Below are positions 24,480 to 35,023 of a stretch of DNA of 64,000 nucleotides, piece by piece (positions within the stretch are counted from its first letter, which is position 1; the number at the start of each line of letters is the position of its first letter). This DNA comes from Salinirubellus salinus. GTDB taxonomy: Archaea; Halobacteriota; Halobacteria; Halobacteriales; Haloarculaceae. The DNA is taken from the NCBI RefSeq assembly GCF_025231485.1, contig NZ_CP104003.1:1612001-1676000 (forward strand), written 5' to 3'. A program made the position numbers and the translations under genes. The notes beneath the pieces are model-generated. The model did not search any database. It was not told the origin of the DNA and saw only the letters and a program-made list of their open reading frames with translations.

Positions 24480-25622
24480 ATGGGCGGAACAGAGCGTATC
24501 GGGAGCATGTTGGAGACTGGGGGACTCATGCTCGTCGCCGTGCTATTCGTTGGTCAGCTATTCGGCGTCCCGTTCGGAATCGGCTTCGTCGAGACCGGGA
24601 GCATGGCGCCCACGTTACAGCCAGGTGATGGGTTCGTAGCCCTCCCCCCCGCGCTGCTCGGGGGCGTCGACAGTGGGGATGTGGTGACGTTCCGGGCCGA
24701 AGTGATAGAAGACGGACGCCTCACGACACACCGGGTCGTGAGCGAACGCTCAGGAGGGTATATTACTGGTGGTGATGCAAACCCGTTTACCGACCAGCAG
24801 GCTGGTGAACCGCTCGTAAGTCGGCAGGAGATAGCTGCAGAGGCTGTCCAGATAGGTGGGAGTGTATTGGTGATTCCGTTCGTCGGTAGGGTCGCCGCCG
24901 AGTCCACATCTTTATTGTTGTCTGTCGGTCGTCCGCTCGGTCTGAGTGACCAACAGGTCGCCGTGTTCATCCTCGTCGCTGCCATCGCCGCGTACTTTCT
25001 TGACGAGTCCGAGGCCACGGGCGAGAAGCGGACTGACCGCTCGACCGGACGCGCGACTGGCTTCTCCGGCCTCCTGCTCGTCGGCGGTGCAGTCGCGCTC
25101 GTGCTCGCTACGGCCACGATGAGTATGACAGCTGCGACCGGCGCGATTGCCCTCCCGTACGACAGCGTGGCCCCGGCAGAGGCAGGACAGGGCGGCATCC
25201 CGGCCGGCACGACGGCAAACGCCTCGGTGGAGCTCCAGAACGGCGGGCTCGTCCCGATGACGGCCGTACTCAGCACGTCGAACCCGAACGTCGAACTCGC
25301 ACAGGAGCGCGTCTCACTATCCCCGCGCGGGAACGCGTCCGTGAACGTGAGCATCACCGCTCCGAGCGAACCCGGGAGTTACGAGGTGACCGTCGAGCGA
25401 AAGCAGTACCTCGCGATCCTCCCCGTCGGTGTGCTCGGCGAACTCTCCGCGGTGAGCCACTGGCTCGCGGTCGCGGCCGTGGACCTCCTGCTCGCACTCG
25501 GCGTGGCTGCTATCGGTGCGAAGCTCGTCGGTGGGGGGCGGCTCCGACTGCGGCCGACGCGCTCGCTCCCGGTCGAAGTGGGGACCGCTCGCTGGGTTCG
25601 GTCGTTCTATCGGGACCGATGA
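24480..25622 (+). CDS. Archaeal/ER-type signal peptidase I with beta-sandwich extension
   Basis: Membrane signal peptidase of the Ser-His type (Sec11/SipW), 380 residues, over twice the usual size. N-terminal helix about residues 14-36; catalytic Ser41 in VETGSMAPTLQPGD, His84 in LTTHRVV (a Lys in bacterial enzymes), and aspartates in GGDANPFTDQ. Hydrophobic segments follow at about 155-172 and 195-218, then an extracytoplasmic beta-sandwich (about 225-300, SVELQNGGLVPMTAVLSTSN and SVNVSITAPSEPGSYEVTV) like NEW3/invasin-type domains, and a last helix (about 318-345). Neighbours suggest it serves the DUF1102 protein rather than bulk secretion. Confidence 0.88.
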   Translation: MGGTERIGSMLETGGLMLVAVLFVGQLFGVPFGIGFVETGSMAPTLQPGDGFVALPPALLGGVDSGDVVTFRAEVIEDGRLTTHRVVSERSGGYITGGDANPFTDQQAGEPLVSRQEIAAEAVQIGGSVLVIPFVGRVAAESTSLLLSVGRPLGLSDQQVAVFILVAAIAAYFLDESEATGEKRTDRSTGRATGFSGLLLVGGAVALVLATATMSMTAATGAIALPYDSVAPAEAGQGGIPAGTTANASVELQNGGLVPMTAVLSTSNPNVELAQERVSLSPRGNASVNVSITAPSEPGSYEVTVERKQYLAILPVGVLGELSAVSHWLAVAAVDLLLALGVAAIGAKLVGGGRLRLRPTRSLPVEVGTARWVRSFYRDR

Positions 25623-25671
25623 GTGTCTCCACGACCACAGAGTCATATAGCTCGACTTACAACTCCGTGCC

Positions 25672-27123
25672 ATGACCGGGGGGTTGCGGGCACGGGCACT
25701 ACTGAACAGCCAGTTCGAACTCGTCGTCGCCGTCCTCGTCGTCCTCGCCGCCGTCGGCGGGTTCCTCGCCTACGGCGCGTACGCGCAGCCGAACACGACG
25801 ACGGAGACGAACGAGGTGACCGTCTGGGCGCCGAACGGCACGTTCACGCACGGGTCGACGGTCACCGACAACGAGAGCAAGCTCGCGGGGGTGTTCGAGC
25901 CCGGCCAGTCGGTGGCGAACCGAAGCGTCTACTACGGGTCGATAATGCCCGAACTGTCTGGCGAGTTCGGGTTCCAGTACGCGGCCGAGTCGGGGGAACT
26001 GAACGCCACCATCGAGCGGACGCTGGTGATACGGAGCGTCGGGCAGGCCCGCGAGGGGAGTACGGAGTACTGGCGCGAGACCGAGCGGCTCGGCCGCGGG
26101 AGTGCGACCCTCTCGCCCGACGAGGCCGCGCGCGTCCCGTACGCGGTGAACGTGAGCGCGGCGCGGGAACGGGCCGACACGATACACGAGCGGCTGGGCG
26201 ACCCCGGCCAGACGCGGGTGAGCGTCAACGTCACGGTCGCGCTCTCGGGGACCGCGGGCGGGGAGGAGGTGGACCGGACGCTGGAGTACGCGCTCCCGCT
26301 CGCCCTCGAGGGGCAGGTCTACCGCGTCGGGCCGGTGACCGAGGTCGCACCCGTCACCCGCACCGAACGCGTGACCGTCACGCAAGAGCCCGGTCCGCTC
26401 GGTGCCTACGGGGGACCGGGACTCCTCGCGCTGTCGCTCGTGGGGCTGGTCGGGCTCGCCTACGCGCGGTACGACGGTCGACTCGGACTCGACGAAGCGG
26501 AGCGGACGTGGCTGGCCTACCGCGACGACCGAAGTGACTTCGACGAGTGGATCTCCACCATCCGTCTGCCCGAGGAGGCCCGCGAACTCCCGGTCGCGGA
26601 GGCCGACGCGCTCTCGGACCTCGTGGACTTCGCCATCGACACGGACAACTCGGTGCTGGAGGCACCCGGCAGCGGGAGTTACCACGTCGTCCACGACGGC
26701 TACCGCTACACGTTCGAGGCGCCGCGGGACCCGACGCTGACGACGACGGACACGACGGACGCGGCGAGCGCGACCGAGCCCGCGCCGAACCCGAACCCTG
26801 GCGGGGCGGGGATGCTCCGAGGTGGCGCCGCCGCGGACGCCGACGCCGGAACGGGTCCGACCTCGACCGACGCGGCCGAGTCGAGCGGTGGCGGTGGGGT
26901 GGACGACCTCCGGTCGCTCAGGGGGGTCGGCCCGACGTACGCGGCGCGGTTGCGCGAGGCTGGTATCGACGGGCCGGCGGACCTCCTCGAGGCCGACCCG
27001 GACCGGGTCGCCGAGGAGGCCGGCATCCCGACAGAGGGGGTCGAGACCCTCGTCGAGCGAGCGAGGAACCTCGTGGAGCGCGACCCCTCGGCCGACGGAG
27101 GAGACGGCGGGACGACCGAGTGA
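25672..27123 (+). CDS. DUF5305 membrane protein with helix-hairpin-helix tail
   Basis: A 483-residue protein of unknown function. A membrane helix near the N-terminus (about 16-38) is followed by a large extracytoplasmic DUF5305 domain (about 40-235; EVTVWAPNGTFTHGSTVTDN and PELSGEFGFQYAAESGELN), a second helix (about 243-263) and a cytoplasmic part with a Ser/Thr/Pro/Gly-rich linker. The C-terminus has an unexpected helix-hairpin-helix (LRSLRGVGPTYAARLREAGI and ADLLEADPDRVAEEAGI), normally seen in DNA-repair or rRNA-binding proteins. It follows the signal peptidase by 49 bases. In archaea DUF5305 genes recur next to such peptidases, so a joint role in the surface structure is likely. Confidence 0.83.
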   Translation: MTGGLRARALLNSQFELVVAVLVVLAAVGGFLAYGAYAQPNTTTETNEVTVWAPNGTFTHGSTVTDNESKLAGVFEPGQSVANRSVYYGSIMPELSGEFGFQYAAESGELNATIERTLVIRSVGQAREGSTEYWRETERLGRGSATLSPDEAARVPYAVNVSAARERADTIHERLGDPGQTRVSVNVTVALSGTAGGEEVDRTLEYALPLALEGQVYRVGPVTEVAPVTRTERVTVTQEPGPLGAYGGPGLLALSLVGLVGLAYARYDGRLGLDEAERTWLAYRDDRSDFDEWISTIRLPEEARELPVAEADALSDLVDFAIDTDNSVLEAPGSGSYHVVHDGYRYTFEAPRDPTLTTTDTTDAASATEPAPNPNPGGAGMLRGGAAADADAGTGPTSTDAAESSGGGGVDDLRSLRGVGPTYAARLREAGIDGPADLLEADPDRVAEEAGIPTEGVETLVERARNLVERDPSADGGDGGTTE

Positions 27124-27169
27124 GGCGCTCGCCAGCCGATTATCAGCCCTGAGTATCGGGCACGAACCC

Positions 27170-27176
27170 TTTTGAG
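27170..27176 (+). promoter_or_regulatory. TATA-like element of the transducer gene
   Basis: TTTTGAG is centred about 26 bases before ATG 27199, consistent with a leaderless transcript separate from the DUF5305 operon. Confidence 0.4.
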
Positions 27177-27198
27177 AAGATAGCGGAAACGCGGTGAC

Positions 27199-28884
27199 AT
27201 GTTCGGACAGTTCCGTCGGCGGGCACGGGCGGCCCTGGACGCGTGGCGGACGGCCGAGAGGGCGGTGGGAGACACGCGGGGCGGGCGCGAATCGGTCGCC
27301 CGTTCCGACGGTGGCGTCGACGTGAAGACGGGAGACCCGACCGACCACTCCACGCCGGGCCCCGACGCGACGCCGGGAGACGACGAGCACGCCGGCAACC
27401 CGGCCGACGGTTCGACCGCCGGTGGGAAGCAGTCGGACCTCCTCGACACGGAGACGCTGCTGGACGCCGTCCCCGTCTGCGTGTTCGTCCTCTCGCCGGA
27501 GCGGGAGGTCCGGCACTGGAACCGGGCCGCCGAGGAGCTCTGTGGGACGCCACGCGACCAGGTGGTCGGCACCGACGAGGTGAGCGTCGCGTTCTACCAG
27601 GACGGCCGTCGGGCGATGACGCTCGCGGACAAGGTGGTGGAGGCACCCGAGTCGGCCGACACCGAGTACGGCGTCGCTCGTTCCAGCGACGTCTCCTACA
27701 CCCGCTACGAGGACACGAGCACGATGGTGGACGCGCGGGGCCACGAGGTGGAGATCTGGTTCACCGCCCAACCGGTCTACCGCGGTGGCGAGTTCGCGGG
27801 CGTGGTCGAGATGGTCCACGACCGGAGCGACGACGTGCGCGAACGGGAGGCCGTCGAGGAGCTGGTCGGGGAGGTGACCGACACGCTGGCGGCACTGGGC
27901 GACGGCGACCTCTCGGCGCGGGCGAGTGCGACGGGCGTCGACACGGGCGCGCTCGACGCGGACCTGCTGACGGTCCTCGAACAGGTGAACGAGACGGCGG
28001 CGGGGCTGGAGCGCATCGCCGAGAGCGTGGAGACGACCACCGAGCGACTCGCCGACCGTATCGACGCGGCCGTCGAGCGGGCCGGCGCTATCGACGAGCG
28101 GACGGGGGACCAGCACGCCGCGCTGACGGCGACGCTGGAGGAGGTGGGCTCGTTCGAGCGACGGATGTCGTCGATGGCCGACGCGGCCGAGCGGGTGGCC
28201 GCCAGCGCCGAGGCGGTCCGCGAGTCCGCCGCCTCGGGGAGTCTCGCCGGCGAGGAGGCCCGCGAGGCGACCGACCGCATCGTCGAGTCCGGCGAGCGAG
28301 TCGCCGACCGGATGGCCGAACTCGAGGAGCACGTCGAGAACGTCGTCGAGGTGGTCGAGGTCATCTCGGACGTGGCCGAGCGGACGAACCTGCTCGCGCT
28401 GAACGCGAGCATCGAGGCGGCCCGCGCCGGCGGCGAGGGCACCGGGTTCGAGGTGGTCGCCCGCGAGGTGAAGACGCTGGCCGAGGAGACCCGGACCCGC
28501 ACGACGGAGATACGCGACGAGGTCGAGACCATCCGCGAGCACACCGACGAGACGGTGGCGGCCGTTGAGGACTCGAACGACCGCATCGACGGGGCCGGCG
28601 AACACATCGAGGCGGCGCTCGACGGCCTCGAGGCCGTGACCCACGAGGCGAAGGGTGCCGCCGCCGGCATCGAGGAGGTGGCCGAGGACACCGAGGCGAA
28701 CGCCGAGCGCGTCGTCGAGGTGCGCGAGGAACTGGAGACGGCGGCCGACCGGAGCGACGAGGTGGCCGCCGAGTCCGCCGAGATCGCCACCGTCGCCAGC
28801 CAGCAGGCGGCCGCCGTGGAGGAACTGGCGGCGGCCGTCGCCGAACTCACCGAGGCCGACGCCGACGCCGACCGCGCGGACTGA
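27199..28884 (+). CDS. Soluble methyl-accepting transducer (Htr family, PAS sensor)
   Basis: A 561-residue chemotaxis/phototaxis-type transducer with no membrane helix, so it senses a cytoplasmic signal. Layout: low-complexity N-terminus (1-80), a PAS domain (about 85-205, [20 protein letters not shown] with VVGTDEVSV and [20 protein letters not shown]), a helical linker, and the coiled-coil signalling domain with the conserved hairpin tip [20 protein letters not shown] followed by [20 protein letters not shown], where CheA and CheW bind. Methylation helices flank the tip. No che genes are nearby; it presumably works with a remote cluster. Confidence 0.92.
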   Translation: MFGQFRRRARAALDAWRTAERAVGDTRGGRESVARSDGGVDVKTGDPTDHSTPGPDATPGDDEHAGNPADGSTAGGKQSDLLDTETLLDAVPVCVFVLSPEREVRHWNRAAEELCGTPRDQVVGTDEVSVAFYQDGRRAMTLADKVVEAPESADTEYGVARSSDVSYTRYEDTSTMVDARGHEVEIWFTAQPVYRGGEFAGVVEMVHDRSDDVREREAVEELVGEVTDTLAALGDGDLSARASATGVDTGALDADLLTVLEQVNETAAGLERIAESVETTTERLADRIDAAVERAGAIDERTGDQHAALTATLEEVGSFERRMSSMADAAERVAASAEAVRESAASGSLAGEEAREATDRIVESGERVADRMAELEEHVENVVEVVEVISDVAERTNLLALNASIEAARAGGEGTGFEVVAREVKTLAEETRTRTTEIRDEVETIREHTDETVAAVEDSNDRIDGAGEHIEAALDGLEAVTHEAKGAAAGIEEVAEDTEANAERVVEVREELETAADRSDEVAAESAEIATVASQQAAAVEELAAAVAELTEADADADRAD

Positions 28885-28893
28885 GCCGCTCGG

Positions 28894-30312
28894 TCACTCC
28901 TCGGGCTCGAGTGCCTGCCACGAGAGTCGCGGGTTCCGCGCGGCGCTCGCCTGATCGATGCGCCCGGCCGCGGTCCGTTTCGGCGCCTCGGCGAGTGATT
29001 CCTCGCTCTCGCCGACGACGGCGTTGAACGCCTCCGCGAGCTGGTCGAGCGACCGCTTGCTCTCGACCTCGGTCGGTTCGGTCATCAGCGCCTCGTGGAC
29101 CGTCTCGGGCCACTTCGTCGTCGGCGGGTGGACGCCGTGGTCCAGCATCTTCTTCGCCACGTCCGCGGCGTCCTGGTCACCAGCGCTGGCGACGAACTCG
29201 TGGTGGAACGGGCCGTACGGCACCTCGTACTCCACCTGCGAGGCGAGGTAGTTCGCGTTGAGGACGGCCTTCGCGGAGGCGTCCGCCAGCCCCTCGTCGC
29301 CCAGCCGTCGGATGTAGGCGTACGTCTTGACGAGGACGAGCCAGTTGCCCAGATAGCCGTGGACCTTCCCGATGGAGCGCTCGGGGTCGTAGAGTTCGTA
29401 GCCGCCGTCAGTGGCCCTGACGTGCGGCCGCGGCAGGAACTCCGCGAGTTCCGAGACGACGCCGACCGGCCCCGCGCCCGGCCCACCGCCGCCGTGCGGG
29501 GTGGCGAACGTCTTGTGGACGTTGTAGTGCATCACGTCGAACCCCATGTCGCCCGGTCGAGCGCGGCCGAGCAGGGCGTTCAAGTTCGCCCCGTCGTAGT
29601 AGAGCAGGCCACCGACGTCGTGGACCATCTCCGCGATGCGCTCGATGTCGCGCTCGAACAGGCCGAGCGTGTTCGGGTTCGTCAGCATGAGCGCGGCCGT
29701 CTCCTCGGAGAGGGCGGCCTCGAGCGCCTCGAGGTCGACCCGGCCGTCCTCGGCGGCCGGGATGGAGACCACGTCGTAGCCGGCCATCGCCGCGCTGGCG
29801 AAGTTGGTCCCGTGGGCGCTGTCGGGGACGATGACCTCACTGCGCTCGTCGTCGCGCGACTCGTGGTACCGCTTGGCGACGAGGATGCCCGTCAGTTCGC
29901 CGGCCGCGCCGGCCGGGGGCTGGAGCGTCACCGCGTCCATCCCGCCGATGGCCGCGAGCTGCTCCTGCAGCCCGTGCATCACCGCGAGGGTGCCCTGCAC
30001 CGTCGACGGGTCACGGTCCGGGTGGACCGACGCGGCCGGGTGCGCCGCGAGGTCCTCCGTGAACTTCGGGTTGTACTTCATCGTACAGGAGCCGAGCGGG
30101 AACGGCCCGGACTCGACGCCGTAGTTCATCTGGGAGAGCCGAGTGTAGTGCCGCGCGAGCTCGGGTTCGCTCGGGCCCGGCAGGGTGAGTTCGTCGCGGG
30201 TCAGGTCGGCGGGGAGCGGCGAGTCCGTCTCGACGGTCTCCGCCTCCTTCTCCGAGAGCAGCGGTTCGTACCGCTCGTCGTCCTCGGTCCATCGTGCCTG
30301 GTCGTATATCAT
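28894..30312 (-). CDS. gcvPB: Glycine dehydrogenase (decarboxylating) subunit 2, P-protein
   Basis: The PLP-bearing half of the split P-protein of the glycine cleavage system, 472 residues. Glycine is decarboxylated and the aminomethyl group passed to the lipoyl arm of GcvH. The PLP-binding lysine is in [20 protein letters not shown]; the tyrosine and neighbouring stretch [13 protein letters not shown] and the [14 protein letters not shown] motif are typical. The start ATG ([14 protein letters not shown]) overlaps the stop of gcvPA by four bases, so the two halves are coupled. An upstream in-frame start would add 22 residues antisense-like in composition. Confidence 0.95.
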   Translation of the reverse strand: MIYDQARWTEDDERYEPLLSEKEAETVETDSPLPADLTRDELTLPGPSEPELARHYTRLSQMNYGVESGPFPLGSCTMKYNPKFTEDLAAHPAASVHPDRDPSTVQGTLAVMHGLQEQLAAIGGMDAVTLQPPAGAAGELTGILVAKRYHESRDDERSEVIVPDSAHGTNFASAAMAGYDVVSIPAAEDGRVDLEALEAALSEETAALMLTNPNTLGLFERDIERIAEMVHDVGGLLYYDGANLNALLGRARPGDMGFDVMHYNVHKTFATPHGGGGPGAGPVGVVSELAEFLPRPHVRATDGGYELYDPERSIGKVHGYLGNWLVLVKTYAYIRRLGDEGLADASAKAVLNANYLASQVEYEVPYGPFHHEFVASAGDQDAADVAKKMLDHGVHPPTTKWPETVHEALMTEPTEVESKRSLDQLAEAFNAVVGESEESLAEAPKRTAAGRIDQASAARNPRLSWQALEPEE

Positions 30313-31631
30313 CGGGCTGCCTCCTCGAACGCCGCGACGAACGCGTCGACGGCGTCGTAGTTGGTCTCGGTCACACACACCTGCAGGAGGTGCTCGTCGA
30401 GCGTGTGGACGGCGAAGCCGGCGTCACGCAGGTCGTCGGCCACCGCCTTCGCGGGCTGGTCCGTCCGGACCGGGAACTCCCGCAGGTGGTGTCGCGAGTC
30501 GGTCGGTGCCTGTACCCCGGCGATGTCGTCGAGCCGAGCGGCGAGTTCGTCGGCGTACCGGACACAGTCGTTCGCCAGTCCTTGCAGACCGTCGGGGCCG
30601 AGCGAGAACGCGTGCATCGCGGCACGGAGCGCCACCCACGCCTGGTTCGTACAGATGTTCGAGGTGGCTCGTTCGCGGCGGATGTGCTGTTCGCGGGTCT
30701 GGAGCGTGAGCGTGTAGGCGCGCCGGCCGGTGGCGTCCTCGCTGGCGCCGACGAGTCGGCCGGGGACCTGCCGGAGGTACCGCTCCCGACAGGCGAACAG
30801 GCCTAGTCCCATCCCGTAGGCGGTGGGCAGGCCGAGCGACGCGTCGCCGACCACCACGTCGGCACCCACGTCGCTGGGGCGCTGGAGCACCGACAGCGAG
30901 ACGACGTCGGACCCGAGGACGAACAGCGCCTCGTGGTCGTGGGCGAGGCCACCGATGGCGGCGGGCGACTCCTCGATCGCCCCGCGGACCGTCGGCGACT
31001 CGGCGTACACCATCACGGTGTCCTCGTCGACCAGCTCGGCGAGCGCCTCGGTGTCGACGTTGCCGTCGGCCATCGGGTAGGACTCGACGGCGAGGTCACT
31101 CCCGACGACGTAGTTCTCGAGGACGGCCCGGCGGCCCTCCTGTATCTCCTCGGGCACCAGCACGCGGTGGCCCGACGTCTCCCGGACCCGGAGGGCGAGC
31201 GTGGCGGCCTCGCCCAGCGCCGTGGCCGCGTCGTACATCGAGCAGTTGGCGATCGGTAGCCCCGTCAACTCGACGAGCAGCGACTGGTACTCGAACAGCG
31301 ACTGCAGGAACCCCTGCGCGACCTCCGGCTGGTACTGCGTGTAGCTCGTCAGGAACTCGGAGCGGTCCGAGAGGTGGTCGACCACGCTCGGGACGTAGTG
31401 GCTGTGCTGTCCACGCCCGAGGAACTCGGTCAGGTCCTCGTTCCGGTCGAGCATCCGGCCGACGGCCTCGCGCAGTTCGCGCTCCCCGGTCGCCTCGATG
31501 CCGAACGTACCCTCGAAGCGGACGGCGTCGGGGATGTCGAACAGGTCCTCCTCGCTCTCGACCCCGATGGCCGAGAGCATCGCCGCCGTCTCGGCCGACG
31601 TGTGCGGGGCGTACGGGCTCCCCCTACGCAT
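30309..31631 (-). CDS. gcvPA: Glycine dehydrogenase (decarboxylating) subunit 1, P-protein
   Basis: The non-PLP half of the split P-protein, 440 residues. It begins [20 protein letters not shown] as in other archaeal and bacterial split enzymes and carries [40 protein letters not shown] and [20 protein letters not shown], all strongly conserved motifs. It is the first gene of the gcvPA-gcvPB operon. The other two components, GcvT and GcvH, lie 2 kb away in a separate operon. Confidence 0.95.
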   Translation of the reverse strand: MRRGSPYAPHTSAETAAMLSAIGVESEEDLFDIPDAVRFEGTFGIEATGERELREAVGRMLDRNEDLTEFLGRGQHSHYVPSVVDHLSDRSEFLTSYTQYQPEVAQGFLQSLFEYQSLLVELTGLPIANCSMYDAATALGEAATLALRVRETSGHRVLVPEEIQEGRRAVLENYVVGSDLAVESYPMADGNVDTEALAELVDEDTVMVYAESPTVRGAIEESPAAIGGLAHDHEALFVLGSDVVSLSVLQRPSDVGADVVVGDASLGLPTAYGMGLGLFACRERYLRQVPGRLVGASEDATGRRAYTLTLQTREQHIRRERATSNICTNQAWVALRAAMHAFSLGPDGLQGLANDCVRYADELAARLDDIAGVQAPTDSRHHLREFPVRTDQPAKAVADDLRDAGFAVHTLDEHLLQVCVTETNYDAVDAFVAAFEEAAR

Positions 31632-31809
31632 GGATACCTCCCTGTGGACGCATTGGCGAATCTTGCGAGTGGCCGAACCTCAAACCGTCGATTGTCCGGT
31701 GACCGCGGGTTCGGGACGCTCACGCGGCGAGCGAGCCGGGGCGGGACCGGACACAGCCGGGTGACGATATCCCTCGCGCGCATCACAGTTTGATTTCACC
31801 GAAACCGCT

Positions 31810-33357
31810 ATGCAATTCGTTTCCGAGCGCTCGGACATGAGAACGGCCACCTCCGACCGACTCGACGGCGCCGTCGCCGCGACAGCGCTCGTCGTCCTCG
31901 GGGTGGCGCTCGTCGCGGCGGCCATCGCCCACGGCATCCGCTACGGTACGCCGCAGGCACAGCTCGCGCTGGCTGCCACGCCGGGCGTGATGCTGCTACT
32001 CGGGATGGTCTACGTGCTCTGGTCGAGCCTCCACGCGACCACCTACCGGACCGTCGCCCGGTGGGTGTTCGGCGGCCTCGCCGTGTTCGGCGGCGTCGTC
32101 GGCGCCGTACTGCAGTACGCCCCCAGTTCCACGCTCCCCACCTCCGAGGTGGTCCTCCAGTCGGTGTTCTTCGGCGGCATCGGCGCCGTCGGCGGCCTGC
32201 TCGTCGGCGTGAAGTCCGTCCAGGCGGTCGACGAGGCCCGCCGCGCCGAGGAGGCCCGGACCTCCGCGCTCCTGTTCGCCGCCGAGCGCGACCGGCTCGG
32301 GAACCTCTCCGAGGTGAGCTACGACCTCATCACGGTCGAGGACCGCGAGGACGCCGTCGCCCGGCTCGCACGCGGGCTGGAGTCGGCGTTCACGGAGGCG
32401 ACCTGCACCGTCTGGCTCGTCGACCGCATCGGCGACCTCGCACCCGCCGACGAGGAGACCCCGGCCAGCCCCGGCCGCGCCGGCAAGGAGGCGTTCGAGA
32501 CGGGTGAGGAGCGCGTCGTCACCGCTCCCGACGGTGGTGGCCGGCTCTACGTCCCGCTCGCCGAGCACGGCCTGCTCGCGGTCACGCTCCCCTCGGAGCG
32601 TGGGTTCGACCAGCGGACCCGCGACCTCGTGCGCGTCTACGCCCGGACGGGACAGTCGGCGCTCGACCGGGTGACCCAGCAGCGCGAACTCGAGCGACAG
32701 AACGAGCGGCTCGAGGAGTTCGCGAGCGTCGTCAGCCACGACCTGCGCAACCCCCTGTCGGTCATCGAGGGGCGTGCGGAACTCGCACTCCAGACCGGCG
32801 AGACGGACCAGCTGGAGCCGGTACTTCGCAACGTCGACCGGATGGATCGACTCATCGACGACCTGCTGACCCTCGCGCGGGAGGGGGAGGAGGCCACCGA
32901 GCGCCGGCCTATCAACGTCGGGCGCATCGTCGAGGACGCGTGGGGGAGCGTCGACACGGCACGGGCGACGCTGGACCAGCCCGAGCGCCTGCCGGTCGTC
33001 GAGGTCGACCCGGAGCAGTTCCAGCGCGTGTTCGAGAACCTGTTCCGCAACGCCGTCGAACACGGCGGGGGCGACGTGACCGTGACCGTCTCGCCGCTGG
33101 CCGGCGACGACGGCGAGGTGAGTGGGTTCGCCGTCACCGACGACGGCCCCGGCATCCCCGAGGGTGAACACGACGCCGTGTTCGAGCGTGGCTACACGAC
33201 GGGCGGCAACGGTCTCGGCCTCGCCATCGTCGACGATATCGTCCGCAACCACGGCGGCACCGTCGTCGCCCGCGAGGCCGAGACGGGGGGCGCGCGCTTC
33301 GAGATCCGCGACGTCGAACCGGAGGAACCGGTCGACCGGGTCGAGACGGTCGCCTGA
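31810..33357 (+). CDS. Membrane sensor histidine kinase
   Basis: A 515-residue kinase. The N-terminus has about four hydrophobic helices (about residues 22-130), in the style of the haloarchaeal 7TM/4TM sensor modules, then a GAF-like region (about 155-285, including EVSYDLITVEDREDAVARLA and ATCTVWLVDRIGDLA), HisKA with FASVVSHDLRNPLSVIEGRA (phospho-His), N box FENLFRNAVEHGG, G1 DDGPGIPEG and G2 GLGLAIVDDIVRNHGG. No response regulator is adjacent. A second in-frame ATG at 31837 gives a form nine residues shorter. It is inserted between the two glycine cleavage operons, divergent from gcvPA. Confidence 0.9.
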   Translation: MQFVSERSDMRTATSDRLDGAVAATALVVLGVALVAAAIAHGIRYGTPQAQLALAATPGVMLLLGMVYVLWSSLHATTYRTVARWVFGGLAVFGGVVGAVLQYAPSSTLPTSEVVLQSVFFGGIGAVGGLLVGVKSVQAVDEARRAEEARTSALLFAAERDRLGNLSEVSYDLITVEDREDAVARLARGLESAFTEATCTVWLVDRIGDLAPADEETPASPGRAGKEAFETGEERVVTAPDGGGRLYVPLAEHGLLAVTLPSERGFDQRTRDLVRVYARTGQSALDRVTQQRELERQNERLEEFASVVSHDLRNPLSVIEGRAELALQTGETDQLEPVLRNVDRMDRLIDDLLTLAREGEEATERRPINVGRIVEDAWGSVDTARATLDQPERLPVVEVDPEQFQRVFENLFRNAVEHGGGDVTVTVSPLAGDDGEVSGFAVTDDGPGIPEGEHDAVFERGYTTGGNGLGLAIVDDIVRNHGGTVVAREAETGGARFEIRDVEPEEPVDRVETVA

Positions 33358-33392
33358 CGGGACCGGGAGCGACCGGGGACTCGCCGACCGAC

Positions 33393-33772
33393 TCACCCGG
33401 TCTGTTCGCGGTACGCCTCCGGCGAGAGCAGGTCCTCCATCTCACCCAGATCCGCGGGGTCGAGTTCGAGCATCCACCCGTCGCCGAACGGGTCCTCGTT
33501 GACGAGCTCCGGCCGGTCGAACAGTTCCTCGTTCACCGCGGTGACGGTGCCCGAGACCGGACTGTAGAGGTCGGAGACGGCCTTGATGGACTCGACGACG
33601 CCAAACGTCGCGTCGGCGTCGAGGTCGTCGCCCTCGTCGGGGAGTTCGACGAACACCACGTCGCCGAGTTCGTCCTGTGCGAAGTCGGTGATGCCGACCC
33701 GCACGAGGCCGTCCTGTTCGCGTGCCCACTCGTGTGTCTCGAGGTAGCCGCAGTCGTCTGGTACGTCGAATG

Positions 33773-33776
<4 letters not shown>
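33393..33776 (-). CDS. gcvH: Glycine cleavage system H protein
   Basis: The lipoyl carrier of the system, 127 residues, shuttling the aminomethyl group between P, T and L proteins. The lipoyl-accepting lysine is in [19 protein letters not shown]. The N-terminal [20 protein letters not shown] and middle [16 protein letters not shown] motifs are standard. Its start overlaps the gcvT stop (ATGA on the minus strand), so it is translated together with gcvT. Charged residues are dense, as expected for a haloarchaeal cytosolic protein. Confidence 0.96.
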
Positions 33777-34879
<1,103 letters not shown>

Positions 34880-34901
34880 ATCCCCCCGTCGACGAGGCGA
34901 G

Positions 34902-34909
34902 AATTGAAA
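34902..34909 (-). promoter_or_regulatory. TATA element of gcvT-gcvH
   Basis: TTTCAATT on the minus strand is centred about 26 bases before ATG 34879, indicating a leaderless transcript and excluding the longer in-frame start at 34975. Confidence 0.55.
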
Positions 34910-35023
34910 CTTTGGTTCTGTGTGACCCTCACCGACGCGCGAGCGTCGGGCCACGCCCGTACCGCCCGGTAACACTCGCGTCAGCGCGAACTCAAGTGGC
35001 TCGCTGCCCTACTGGCTGGCACG

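Noticed and set aside
25699-28644. 981-codon open frame on the minus strand
   Set aside because: Antisense to the DUF5305 and transducer genes, which have clear domains. In high-GC DNA the antisense frame in register with a G/C-third-position gene stays open; its protein is Arg/Val/Leu-rich with no motif.
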